From Parachlamydiales bacterium (GTDB taxonomy: Bacteria > Chlamydiota > Chlamydiia > Chlamydiales > SM23-39): a stretch of DNA of 44,353 bases. Each line of letters starts with the position of its first letter. Position 1 is the stretch's first letter. This document shows positions 35,864 to 44,160 of the stretch, in pieces. Below the pieces are notes generated by a model. The model saw nothing but the letters and a program-made list of their open reading frames with translations, was not told the origin of the DNA and made no database searches. The stretch lies in assembly GCA_015661075.1 (NCBI GenBank), contig JACVQJ010000020.1:1-44353 (forward strand). Direction: 5' to 3'. Position numbers and translations under genes: made by a program.

Positions 35864-35953
35864 TTATTTTTTCTTGTGGCGATCGCGGCGGCGGCGTTTT
35901 TTCCGCTTGTGGCGCGCAATTTTCGCACGGCGCTTTTTTTTGACAGACGACAT
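35864..35953 (-). CDS. AURKAIP1/COX24-domain small basic protein (29 aa)
   Basis: A short gene encoding 29 residues, about two thirds Lys and Arg (MSSVKKKRRAKIARHKRKKR and on). This is the pattern of the AURKAIP1/COX24 (mS38-like) family, thought to associate with the ribosome. A GGAGAG sits seven bases before the ATG at 35953, and a terminator follows the stop. Homologous tiny genes are annotated in chlamydiae. It is isolated and apparently monocistronic. Confidence 0.82.
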   Translation of the reverse strand: MSSVKKKRRAKIARHKRKKRRRRDRHKKK

Positions 35954-36079
35954 ACTCTCCCAACAATTTTGCAAGAATGAGAGTTATTTTAGGCCAATGA
36001 GCTCTAAATGTAAAGAGTTGCCGGATCAAATTTTTATGGACAAGCAAAACAGTCCCGTTTTTCGACAGTCATCAATTTC

Positions 36080-36107
36080 TTGCGCTAATTAAATAGTTGT
36101 ATATACT
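36080..36107 (+). promoter_or_regulatory. Putative promoter of the first glycosyltransferase gene
   Basis: TTGCGC and TATACT are spaced 16 bases apart, about 35 bases before the ATG. The -10 half and the following leader are repeated before the second paralogue, while the -35 half is not, so the second copy may be weaker. Confidence 0.4.
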
Positions 36108-36410
36108 TCAATAAAATAGTTAATAATTTTGGTTGGTTAAATGAAAAGGTCGGTTTGTTTAAATATGATTGTTAAGGACGAAAGTCCTGTGATAAAGCGA
36201 TGTTTGGCATCTGTAAAATATCTCATTGATTATTGGGTGATAGTCGATACGGGATCGAGCGATGGCACTCAGGACATCGTTAGGGAAACCATGCGGGATA
36301 TCCCCGGTGAGCTGCACGAGAGGCCTTGGGTCGATTTTTCCCATAACCGCAATGAAGCGCTTCAATTGGCGAAGACCCACGCCGACTACATTCTTTTTCT
36401 CGATGCAGAT
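36092..36410 (+). repeat. Duplicated leader plus N-terminal coding region, first copy
   Basis: The stretch from AATAGTTGT through the leader and the first 90 codons is nearly identical to 37249-37567, 1157 bases downstream. Similarity falls sharply after the DAD motif. This marks a tandem gene duplication whose 5' part has been kept uniform. Confidence 0.85.
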
Positions 36411-37253
36411 GAATTTTTGGTGCTGGACGAAGGGGCGTCATTGGCGCCGCAGGATGCGGATGTCTATTTTTGCCCGATCTACGTGGATACTTTTTTCTTT
36501 CATCGCAAGCTGATGGTAGCAGATCGGCTTGATTGGAAATGGATGGGAGCGATCCATGAAGTTCTGATTTGTCCGGAGTTGAATGACTGTGAATTTCTCA
36601 GTGGAATCAGGAGTATTGCCACGAATGAAGGAAAAAGGGCGAGGTCGGGCTACAAGCTTCTCAGAGATACGGCTTTAATGGAAAAAGATCTCGAAAAAGA
36701 TCCCACGTGCTTACGGAAAAATTATTACCTGGCTCTTCAATACGCTCTGATCGGCGATTTTGCCAAGGGAATCGTTCAGTGTAAAAAAAGAATTTCCATG
36801 GGCGGAGATCCAGAGCTGTTGTTTATTACACAGCTGGCGCTTGGCGAGATGCAGGAAAAGATGCTGATGGATCCAGAGATTTTTCTCCAAAGCTATGTAA
36901 CAGCTTATCAGATGCGCCCGACGCGTTCAGAGCCGCTCTATTTCATTGCCCGCCATTTTCTAAAAGCAAAAAAATATTTATTGGCCTTCCTGATCACTAA
37001 ATTAGCCCAGACGATTCCATATCCCAATGACTATCAGTATGTGCGGTTCTCGATCTATGATTATGAGCTGGCTATGCTATGGGCAGAAAGCTCCTATGCT
37101 CTGGGTAAAATCAATGAAACATGCGATGCATACCGAAAACTAATCGATCAATTCGAAACATATTTAAACCGAAGAGAATTGTCTCGTGAATTTTTGGAAA
37201 AAATCGCTGAGATTTTACCGGGGATGAAGCAGTTTGTCGTTGAGAATCAATAG
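36141..37253 (+). CDS. Family 2 glycosyltransferase with TPR-like C-terminus, paralogue 1
   Basis: The N-terminal GT-A domain has the opening SVCLNMIVKDES, VDTGSSDGT, and the sugar-nucleotide/metal motif DAD at 88-90 (ILFLDADE). A WKWMGAIHE stretch (about 135-145) is typical of this subfamily. The C-terminal 200 residues are helical with TPR-like repeats. It should be a soluble inverting transferase that modifies an unknown acceptor, perhaps protein or glycan. It is the first of three paralogues. No strong ribosome site is visible (GGTTGGTTAA). Confidence 0.8.
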   Translation: MKRSVCLNMIVKDESPVIKRCLASVKYLIDYWVIVDTGSSDGTQDIVRETMRDIPGELHERPWVDFSHNRNEALQLAKTHADYILFLDADEFLVLDEGASLAPQDADVYFCPIYVDTFFFHRKLMVADRLDWKWMGAIHEVLICPELNDCEFLSGIRSIATNEGKRARSGYKLLRDTALMEKDLEKDPTCLRKNYYLALQYALIGDFAKGIVQCKKRISMGGDPELLFITQLALGEMQEKMLMDPEIFLQSYVTAYQMRPTRSEPLYFIARHFLKAKKYLLAFLITKLAQTIPYPNDYQYVRFSIYDYELAMLWAESSYALGKINETCDAYRKLIDQFETYLNRRELSREFLEKIAEILPGMKQFVVENQ

Positions 37254-37297
37254 TTGTGTATACTTCACTAAAACAGTTAATAATTTTGGTTGGTTAA

Positions 37298-38407
37298 ATG
37301 AAAAGGTCGGTTTGTTTAAATATGATTGTTAAGGACGAAAGTCCTGTGATACAGCGATGTCTGGCATCTGTAAAACATCTTATTGATTATTGGGTGATTG
37401 TCGATACGGGATCGAGCGATGGCACTCAGGACATCGTTAGGGAAACCATGAGGGATATTCCCGGTGAGCTCCACGAGCGGCCCTGGGTCGATTTTTCCCA
37501 TAATCGCAATGAAGCGCTCCAGTTGGCCAAGACCCATGCCGACTACATTTTATTTCTTGACGCAGATCAATATTTGGTCCTAAGCGGCGGTGCGTCATTG
37601 TCGCCTCGAGAAGCGGACGTCTATTATTGTGCCATTCGCACGGATGCGGAAACCTTTTATCATGAGCTGATGGTGGCAACCCGGCTCGATTGGAAATGGA
37701 TTGGAACGATCCATGAAGGTCTGATTTGTCCGGAGGCGAAAAGCAGTAAAGTGTTTACCGATATATCGATTGTTGCCACAGAGGAAGGAAACAGGTCGAG
37801 GTCGGGAAAAAAATATCTCAGCGATGCGGTTTTATTGGAAAAAGAGCTTGAAAAAGATCCTGCGAGCGCTCGAAACGTTTTTTATCTGGCTCTTAGCTAT
37901 GCTTTGGGCGGCGAGCCGGCCAAGGCTCTTGTTCAGTATGAAAAACGGGTTTCTATGGGCGGCGATCCGGAAGAAGCGTTTGCTGCGCAGCTGTCGCTTA
38001 GCGAAGTGCAGGAAATGATGAAATATCATCCGGACATTTTTCTTCAGAGCTATGAAAAGGCGTACCTGATGCGCCCGACGCGATCAGAGCCTCTGTTTGC
38101 CATGGCTCGTTACTTTCTCAACGCGAAAAATTATTTTTTAGCGTATTTGATTTCGCAATTTGCCTTGACGATTCCATATCCTGATGACAAAGAGTATATC
38201 CGGTATTCAGTCTATGATTACGAACTGCTGATGCAGTGGGCTGAAAGTTCCTATGCGCTCGGCAAAATCGACGAGGCATGCTCCGCGTATCAGAAGCTGA
38301 TTGAAAAATTCGAAAAAATGGTGACCCAAAATGAAGTGTCGCTGGCTTTGAGAGGAAAAATTGCAGAGATTTTGCCGGGTATGAGGCAGTTTGTTTTCGA
38401 AAATTGA
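37298..38407 (+). CDS. Family 2 glycosyltransferase with TPR-like C-terminus, paralogue 2
   Basis: Nearly identical to paralogue 1 in its first 90 residues, then diverging. The metal motif remains DAD, followed by Gln instead of Glu. WKWIGTIHEGLICP and the C-terminal repeats are retained (LRGKIAEILPGMRQFV). The stop codon TGA is also the first three bases of repeat copy B, so the element inserted precisely at the gene end or supplied the stop. The upstream leader is a copy of that of paralogue 1. Confidence 0.8.
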   Translation: MKRSVCLNMIVKDESPVIQRCLASVKHLIDYWVIVDTGSSDGTQDIVRETMRDIPGELHERPWVDFSHNRNEALQLAKTHADYILFLDADQYLVLSGGASLSPREADVYYCAIRTDAETFYHELMVATRLDWKWIGTIHEGLICPEAKSSKVFTDISIVATEEGNRSRSGKKYLSDAVLLEKELEKDPASARNVFYLALSYALGGEPAKALVQYEKRVSMGGDPEEAFAAQLSLSEVQEMMKYHPDIFLQSYEKAYLMRPTRSEPLFAMARYFLNAKNYFLAYLISQFALTIPYPDDKEYIRYSVYDYELLMQWAESSYALGKIDEACSAYQKLIEKFEKMVTQNEVSLALRGKIAEILPGMRQFVFEN

Positions 38408-38545
38408 AGAACTCCTCCTTGAAAGGAGGAGTTTCTTTACGCAGCTTTTGGAGGCGGTGCGGCTAAAGCCGCTTACCGCAGGAATAAAATATCTTGCCTA
38501 GACCCACCTCTGAAGGGGTGGGACTCTAGGCAAGAAGTGCGTTCA
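38405..38545 (+). repeat. Three-hairpin repeat, copy B (141 bp)
   Basis: Starts TGAAGAACTCC, with a perfect 11-bp hairpin (AACTCCTCCTT-GA-AAGGAGGAGTT). It continues with GCGGC-TAAA-GCCGC and the CTTGCC...GGCAAG outer hairpin, ending GTGCGTTCA. It fills the gap between the second and third glycosyltransferase genes and reaches the ribosome site of the third. Confidence 0.9.
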
Positions 38546-38559
38546 CAAGGATTTTAGAA

Positions 38560-39645
38560 GTGACGATTTGCCTGAACATGATTGTCAAGGATGAGAGCGC
38601 AGTCATTCGGCGGTGTCTTGCCTCCGTGAAGCCTTTCATCGATTGTTGGGTCATCGTTGATACCGGATCGGTGGACGGCACTCAAACGATCATCCGGGAA
38701 TTTCTCAAAGAGATTCCCGGTGAATTGCATGAGAGGCCCTGGATTGATTTTGCGTATAATCGCAACGCTGCGCTCGATCTGGCAAAAAATAAGTGCAAAT
38801 ATCTTCTCTTGATCGATGCCGATGAGCGGCTGGAATGTTTAAAATCTTTTGCGATGCCCGAGCTTGTCTATGATTTTTACGTGGTCATTGTTCTGGTAGA
38901 AGGACAAATAAGAATTCATCGCGAGCTATTGATCAAAAGCTCGTTGGATTGGAAATGGGTCGGGGCCGTGCATGAAGGAATAACCTGCACGCGTGCGAAG
39001 AGTTATCAAGTCTTGCAAGATGTGGTCAATATCGCCGCACAAGATGGTCAACGATCCAGAAATCCGAAAAAATTTCTTCAGGATGCGCAAATGCTGGAAA
39101 AAGCGATTGAAAAAGACCCAAAAAATGGTCGCAACGTTTTTTATTTGGCCTTTTCATACGATGTGGGAGGGGAATATGCGAGCGCTTTGAAAAATTATGA
39201 AAAGCGCGTTGAGATGGCTGGATTTGCCGAAGAGGTTTTCTATTCTCTCTATCGCAAAGCCTGGCTCCAGGAGCAGCTCAAGATGAGCGCGGATACGGTC
39301 ATCGCGAGTTATAGCAGCGCCTATTTGTATCGCCCTACACGAGCTGAGCCGCTCTTTTGCCTCGCCAACTATTACATCAAAAACCAAATACCCCTGATGG
39401 GTTACTTTGTTTCGAAAAATGCGATTGCGATCCCGCTGCCCAACGATACGGTGCTGGTCGACTATCCCGTTTATTCTTATCGCCTGCTCGAGCAGCATGC
39501 TGATAGCTGTTTTCTATTAAAAAAATATGACGAGACGATCGCATCCTATCGAAAGCTTCTGGCGAACAAGGATCTGCCCGATGACGATCGGCAAAAGATC
39601 GTTCAGCTCTATGGGCAAATCGATCGGCTGCGGCGATTAAATTGA
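38560..39645 (+). CDS. Family 2 glycosyltransferase with TPR-like C-terminus, paralogue 3
   Basis: A more divergent member of the same family, 361 residues. It retains CLNMIVKDES, VDTGSVDGT, LLLIDADE and WKWVGAVHEGI. The start is a GTG at 38560 with AAGG nine bases upstream, where the frame begins just after repeat B. The first two copies are closer to each other than to this one, so it is the older duplicate. Transcription may depend on a promoter in or beyond the repeat. Confidence 0.8.
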   Translation: MTICLNMIVKDESAVIRRCLASVKPFIDCWVIVDTGSVDGTQTIIREFLKEIPGELHERPWIDFAYNRNAALDLAKNKCKYLLLIDADERLECLKSFAMPELVYDFYVVIVLVEGQIRIHRELLIKSSLDWKWVGAVHEGITCTRAKSYQVLQDVVNIAAQDGQRSRNPKKFLQDAQMLEKAIEKDPKNGRNVFYLAFSYDVGGEYASALKNYEKRVEMAGFAEEVFYSLYRKAWLQEQLKMSADTVIASYSSAYLYRPTRAEPLFCLANYYIKNQIPLMGYFVSKNAIAIPLPNDTVLVDYPVYSYRLLEQHADSCFLLKKYDETIASYRKLLANKDLPDDDRQKIVQLYGQIDRLRRLN

Positions 39646-39707
39646 AGTTGCTATGCTCAATTCTAAATAGGTCCCCTCAAGGGGCTTTCCCTTGAAAAGG
39701 GCGAACA

Positions 39708-39750
39708 CTCCGGTTAAAAGATGTTTTAACTACAAACAAACCAACCGGAG
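39708..39750 (+). promoter_or_regulatory. Hairpin hiding the transposase ribosome site
   Basis: CTCCGGTT (39708-39715) pairs with AACCGGAG (39743-39750), which contains the GGAG eight bases before the transposase ATG. An inner GTTAAAA/TTTTAAC hairpin sits within. Read-through RNA would thus be poorly translated, a control known from other insertion sequences. Smaller hairpins (CCCCTCAAGGGG, CCCTTGAAAAGGG) lie just before. Confidence 0.5.
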
Positions 39751-39758
39751 GTCCGCTT

Positions 39759-40829
39759 ATGAGAAACTATACAAGCAAAACAATTTATTTGGGAATGGAC
39801 GTACACAAAAAAACCTACGCCGTGACAGCCATCTGCGAGGGTCAGGTCGTGAAGAAAGATACCTTGAAAGCAGATCCTGTGGTTTTAATTGCCTACTGTA
39901 AAAAGTATTTTGCAGGAGCTCGGATTCAGAGCGCTTACGAAGCTGGGTTTTGTGGATTCCATTTGCATCGATGTTTAGAAGCTGAAGGCATTAAAAACCT
40001 AGTCGTTGATCCTGCTGGGATGGAAGTAGCTGTGGGGAATCGAGTAAAAACAGATAAACGAGACTCTCTCAAGCTGGCCACTCACCTTGCCGGAGGAAGA
40101 TTAATGGGGATACACGTTCCATCAGTTGAACGAGAGGATTACAGAGCCGTAACCCGACTACGAGAAACATTTTCACGCCAACGATCTCGCTTTGCATGTC
40201 AGTTAAAGTCGCTACTTTACCAACACGGCCTTATACAAGCTGATGACAAGAGAAAAGTGTCTGAAAAGTGGATCAAAGCTCTCGAAACTATGCCGGTATG
40301 CCCAGGGCTTAAATATGCAATTGGGAACTACATAGCTCAGTGGCGCCAAATGGATGCAAAGATTAAGGAAATCGAAAAGGAACTTGCTGTTCAGGCCCAA
40401 AAAGATGGAAGCATAGAAGCGATATACAGAAGCGTTCCGGGGGTCGGCCCAATATCAGCTCGAGTATTAGCCAATGAGGTTGAAGATACTCTACAATTTA
40501 GCAATGAAAGACGGCTGTTCAGTTATACCGGACTCACGCCAAGTGAACATTCATCTGGCGAAAACATTCGCCAAGGTCACATTACTCGACATGGCAAATC
40601 TATTTTGCGAAAAATATTAGTACAAGTAGCCTGGAAGGCCATCCATCTCGACATCTCGCTGAAAGAAATTTTTGAGCGACTTGCGGCTAAAGTTGGAAAA
40701 AAGAAAGCGATTGTAGCGGTAGCTCGAAGGCTTATGGGGCGAATCCGTGCCTGTTTTAGGACTGGCGAATTATACCGTATTAAAACAATACAAATTCATG
40801 AAGATGAGTTGGCTAACGCGGCCTCTTAA
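39759..40829 (+). CDS. IS110 family (DEDD) transposase, intact
   Basis: A 356-residue transposase. The N-terminal RuvC-like domain has Asp14 (GMDVHKK), Glu61 and the pair Asp99/Asp102 (TDKRDSLKLA). The C-terminal domain has PGVGP (about 227-231) and the Ser region TPSEHSSGEN (Ser265/266) that acts in strand exchange. IS110 elements move through a structured bridge RNA coded in a non-coding end. The element ends cannot be fixed here; the 113 bases upstream and up to 400 downstream are candidates. No frameshift is seen, so it may be active. Confidence 0.93.
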   Translation: MRNYTSKTIYLGMDVHKKTYAVTAICEGQVVKKDTLKADPVVLIAYCKKYFAGARIQSAYEAGFCGFHLHRCLEAEGIKNLVVDPAGMEVAVGNRVKTDKRDSLKLATHLAGGRLMGIHVPSVEREDYRAVTRLRETFSRQRSRFACQLKSLLYQHGLIQADDKRKVSEKWIKALETMPVCPGLKYAIGNYIAQWRQMDAKIKEIEKELAVQAQKDGSIEAIYRSVPGVGPISARVLANEVEDTLQFSNERRLFSYTGLTPSEHSSGENIRQGHITRHGKSILRKILVQVAWKAIHLDISLKEIFERLAAKVGKKKAIVAVARRLMGRIRACFRTGELYRIKTIQIHEDELANAAS

Positions 40830-41230
40830 ATTGCGAAGCGCAATTTAATCGGCATTGCTCTTGACGAGGGAATTTGCTTATTTGATCCCTTGGAAACCTC
40901 GAGACGTAAAAAACAGAAAACAAAACGCAAAAACAAGTAGAGAAAAGGCAGAAACACTTTTAAAGTACGTTTCAATAAAACCAATTTGATGAGTTTGGGG
41001 TGACTCTGTAAAGAGTTCTTGTGGCCATAAAAATGGACCATGTATTGAAGTTTAGAGCACCCCTTTTTTAATGTTCGAATAAACAACATGTGCGCGCACT
41101 TACGGGTGTGACCACGAATAGCAGGATGGTCTTAAATTTTTTAAAGACCGAGATATCGAACAGAATCATACGGTTGAATGGAACGAAAATAACTGGAGAA
41201 AGCTATTATGGCTTGACGAAATGACATAGC
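40830..41230. other. Non-coding 3' flank of the IS110 element
   Basis: No convincing gene. The stop codon lies in a perfect hairpin TTAAATTGCG-AAG-CGCAATTTAA (40826-40848). A second hairpin, GGTCTT...AAGACC, lies near 41130-41152. An 87-codon reverse frame lacks protein-like features. This stretch could hold the right end and, if the element belongs to the IS1111-like group, its bridge RNA. Confidence 0.4.
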
Positions 41231-41366
41231 AGAACTCCTTCCTAAAGGAAGGAGTTTCTTCTTCCGCTTAAGGTTGCGGTGCGGCTAAAGCCGCTTACCG
41301 CACAAATAAAATATCTTGCCTAGACCCACCCCTTTAGGGGTGGGATTGCGGCAAGCAGTGCGTTCA
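41231..41366 (+). repeat. Three-hairpin repeat, copy C (136 bp)
   Basis: Starts AGAACTCCTTCC with hairpin CTCCTTCCTAAAGGAAGGAG, followed by the GCGGC-TAAA-GCCGC hairpin and the outer hairpin with CCCACCCC-TTTA-GGGGTGGG, and ends GTGCGTTCA. It lies downstream of the IS110 element and cuts into a gene remnant. Confidence 0.88.
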
Positions 41367-41608
41367 TCCTCGTAGCGCCTTTCAAAACGGCTCTGTTTTT
41401 CTGCCAAATTTTTCATTCCAATATACATCTTCTTGCTGGGGTGTTGGTCTGTCCAATTCCTAGCACAGGCCTGAAATTTATTCTTCCTCAGCCTGGTATA
41501 GGGATGGGAACGAAAAAAATCCGAAATCACATTTCCTTTCGATTCCGTGCGTTGCTGCAAGCCGTTTCGTTCAATAATAGGTTGCCTGGGTTCAAAATTT
41601 GGTCTCAC
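41367..41608 (-). pseudogene. Possible M48-like peptidase C-terminal remnant
   Basis: A reverse frame begins with GTG at 41608 and reads ISDFFRSHPYTRLRKNKF and MYIGMKNLAEKQSRFE. FFRSHP...R resembles the C-terminal part of M48 metallopeptidases (often FxSTHPxxxxR). No zinc-binding HEXXH is present, and the frame continues into repeat copy C, so the original end is lost. If the match is right it is a decayed fragment. The resemblance rests on one short motif. Confidence 0.3.
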
Positions 41609-41627
41609 TTCAAACCCAAGCTTTGTC

Positions 41628-42356
41628 TTACGGCTGACGACCCGTATACATACAAATGGTCAGTCCGATAGCCGCCGTTGCGAGCAAAGCCGTGCAGTAA
41701 TTCGCAACTTTGCCCATGATTGATGATGAGGGTGTTGCGTCTAACGGGGGAACTGATGCAAGCTGTCTAAGTCTTCTTTCTCCAGAAGCCTTTGGTTCGC
41801 GATCAGATGAATTTGAAATATCATCGATACGAAGAGATGATGGGTGATCAGATAGCGCGGTGCTTGAATTTCCCGGCAATTCCGGCTTTTTTCGAAAGTG
41901 GTTCATCAGCCTTGCGACGCCATTCATAATCCATAAAGTACCTTGTTGATTTGAATGAATTTCATCTAGGCCTTCAATGATCGCAACAGCTAATTTATTG
42001 TTCCTATCTAAGTTTGTAGATAAATGAACTAAACCTTCAGTTAGCTCTTTATTGTGTACTTCTTGAAGTTGAAGTTGATTTTGTTTAGCTTGATCGAGTT
42101 TTTGTGATCTTTGACTTTGTGTTTCCCATGATTGGTTTAGTGTTTGTAAAGTTTGGCTTTGTGTTTCCAAGGTTTGGTTATGTGTTCTCATTGATTGGTT
42201 TTGTGCTTTAAATGATTGACATAGTGCTTGCAGTGCCAGGTTATTTGTAGCCATCTGTTGTTGGCTGTTTTCCATCATTGCAATCAATGAATAACTTGAT
42301 GCAGGAAGAATGGGATCCGTATGTTGTGGGTCGAGATTAGAAATAATTGATGTCAT
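41628..42356 (-). CDS. Coiled-coil protein with heptad QxQxLxT repeats, C-terminal membrane helix (paralogue 1)
   Basis: A 242-residue protein with no recognised family. Residues about 50-90 are exact seven-residue repeats such as QNQSMRT, HNQTLET and QSQTLQT, a strong coiled coil, followed by more helix. The tail ends in a hydrophobic helix (YCTALLATAAIGLTICMY). Its ATG overlaps the TAA of the upstream Inc-like gene by one base (TAATG), so they are coupled. It is closely related to the 225-residue protein at 43358. A host-facing role is inferred from layout and neighbourhood. Confidence 0.65.
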   Translation of the reverse strand: MTSIISNLDPQHTDPILPASSYSLIAMMENSQQQMATNNLALQALCQSFKAQNQSMRTHNQTLETQSQTLQTLNQSWETQSQRSQKLDQAKQNQLQLQEVHNKELTEGLVHLSTNLDRNNKLAVAIIEGLDEIHSNQQGTLWIMNGVARLMNHFRKKPELPGNSSTALSDHPSSLRIDDISNSSDREPKASGERRLRQLASVPPLDATPSSSIMGKVANYCTALLATAAIGLTICMYTGRQP

Positions 42357-43198
42357 TATATCACCTGACGATTAAGGGGTTGAGATACTCGAGATTGATC
42401 AATTGCCAACTGTGGTTGAGCAATTTGACCTCTTTGAGAGTGAGCGATAGCTCCTTGTGGTTGAGCGACTGCTTCAGGATTTGATGCTTGTAGATCTTCT
42501 TGTATAGATCTTTTAATTCCATCGCGAAGTTTAATCTTGTCTCTATGCAACCTATCATGCAGTTTCGGGCTGCCATAAGCTCCGCCTGCTGCACCTAGGG
42601 CAAGGCCCCCGAGTGAGGTTGCAGTAATTGCACCATCGGCGCCTAAGGCGGCTATTAATGCTGGAATTGCGCCAGGTAAGAACAGCCCGCCGCAACAACC
42701 AGCGAGCGCTAAACAAGCAATGCCTATGATTTTATATATTTTTTTTGATGAACGTAATTCGCCATCTATCATTTTAACTGTGGCGGCTGATAGACGATTA
42801 GCTGTCGCCATGCGAGTTTTGAGGGCGTCCATTTCACGATGATGTTCGAGGTTCGCTGAGCGAGCGTCTTCAACGGCGAGGTCGGCTTTTTCTTCCAGTT
42901 TGTTCATGTTAGTATCTTGTTTACTAAGTCGCTCGTTCAGATTGCTAATCTGAATGGTTTTTGAGGCAATATCTACGTTCTGTGCATTAATCAATGTTTC
43001 ATTTTCTTCTTTCTCCCTATTCAGAGCAAGTATCCGATCATTCATTTCCCTTTGTGTAGCGTTAATGGTTTCCACGTATCTTACAAAACTTTCTGGAATG
43101 TTATCGCCCGGTTTCAGTATGGCAATTGTTTCTCCTGGACGAATAGTTATGGTTCTTGTGGATTCGGCTTGTCTAACATTTACACTCGATGCGCTCAT
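42356..43198 (-). CDS. Coiled-coil, Inc-like membrane protein (280 aa)
   Basis: The N-terminal half is coiled coil (INATQREMNDRILALNREKE). A bilobed hydrophobic region of about 55 residues follows (IIGIACLALAGCCGGLFLPG, then TATSLGGLALGAAGGAYG), then a basic tail. That closely spaced pair of hydrophobic lobes is the hallmark used to predict chlamydial inclusion membrane proteins. Start ATG at 43198 has GGAG seven bases upstream. It is coupled to the downstream gene. There is no sequence family I recognise, so Inc is an inference. Confidence 0.65.
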   Translation of the reverse strand: MSASSVNVRQAESTRTITIRPGETIAILKPGDNIPESFVRYVETINATQREMNDRILALNREKEENETLINAQNVDIASKTIQISNLNERLSKQDTNMNKLEEKADLAVEDARSANLEHHREMDALKTRMATANRLSAATVKMIDGELRSSKKIYKIIGIACLALAGCCGGLFLPGAIPALIAALGADGAITATSLGGLALGAAGGAYGSPKLHDRLHRDKIKLRDGIKRSIQEDLQASNPEAVAQPQGAIAHSQRGQIAQPQLAIDQSRVSQPLNRQVI

Positions 43199-43357
43199 AT
43201 ATAATCTCCAAAATGACAACGTTTAAAAAATGCAACAATACTTATGGTTCTTTTTTCTAATAAGATTTTAGCGTCAACTAAAAAATCAAGGTTAGTTAAG
43301 TCGTGTCAATAAAAATATCAATTTTAAACAACCAACATAAAACTAATCTTATGAATT

Positions 43358-44035
43358 TCAGTCACGCCTTTTTAATCCAAGTTTACAGAAAATTGATGTC
43401 ACACAGCGCCAAACCCATCGTATGGGGGCAGAGATCCAGAGAAAAAATTGGACGATCCTTCCATGACGATTTGCCGTAAACACTCCAAGTGAAGAATGGT
43501 TTGCTTCTGCTTGGATCTCTTCCGTTACGACGGCTGTAGATGGAGAGAGTAGGGGGGGTGGCGTGATCGGTGTGGGTCTTCTCCCAAAAGGCCAGAATAA
43601 CCGTGCTATGCCATTCATAATCCATAAAATGCCTTGTTGATTGGAATGGATTTCATCTAGGCCTTCCTGGATCACAACACCCAATTTAATGTTCCTATCT
43701 AAGTCTGTAGATAATTGAACTAAACTTTCGGTTAGCTCTTGGTTCTGTGCTTCTTGAAGTTTACGTTGACTTTGTAAAGCTTGATCGTGTTTTTCTAATC
43801 GTTGATTTTGTGTTTTCAGTGATTGGTCTAGTGTTTGCAAAGTTTGGCTTTGTGTTTGCAAGGTTTGGTTATGTGTTCTCATTGATTGGTTTTGTGCTTT
43901 AAATGATTGGCATAATGCTTGCAATGCCAGATTGTTTGTAGCCATCAGTTGCTCGCTATTATCCATCATTGTAATCAGTGAATTGTTTAGCGGCGGTGGC
44001 TCTATTTGTTGTGGGTTAGAATTAATGTTTTCCAT
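43358..44035 (-). CDS. Coiled-coil protein with heptad repeats (paralogue 2)
   Basis: A 225-residue relative of the 41628 gene. The first 100 residues are nearly identical at the DNA level through the QNQSMRT, HNQTLQT, QSQTLQT heptads; the C-terminal part differs and ends in VTSIFCKLGLKRRD after an aromatic, hydrophobic stretch. I prefer ATG at 44035 to the upstream TTG. No ribosome site is evident. The pair flanks the Inc-like gene, so the three may form a duplicated cassette. Confidence 0.6.
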   Translation of the reverse strand: MENINSNPQQIEPPPLNNSLITMMDNSEQLMATNNLALQALCQSFKAQNQSMRTHNQTLQTQSQTLQTLDQSLKTQNQRLEKHDQALQSQRKLQEAQNQELTESLVQLSTDLDRNIKLGVVIQEGLDEIHSNQQGILWIMNGIARLFWPFGRRPTPITPPPLLSPSTAVVTEEIQAEANHSSLGVFTANRHGRIVQFFLWISAPIRWVWRCVTSIFCKLGLKRRD

Positions 44036-44100
44036 AGGAGTCAATTTAGTCTCGTAGTTAGAGGTTTTATCATGGTTAAATTCATCTAATGGTTCCTCGC

Positions 44101-44160
44101 ATATTTTATAGTTTGCCTCGACCCGCCCCTTTAAGGGGGCGGGATTGTGGCAAGCGCTGC
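44101..44160 (+). repeat. Three-hairpin repeat, copy D (partial)
   Basis: Only the outer hairpin is present: GTTTGCCTCG...GGCAAGC with inner CCGCCCC-TTTAA-GGGGGCGG, preceded by ATATTTTATA as in the other copies. The left two hairpins are missing. Confidence 0.7.

Noticed and set aside
40826..41089. 87-codon minus-strand gene after the IS110 transposase
   Set aside because: It starts within likely IS end sequence and has low-complexity content without support.
33376..41366. CRISPR array from the regularly shaped repeats
   Set aside because: The copies are kilobases apart, about 140 bp each and contain three hairpins; this is a dispersed repeat.
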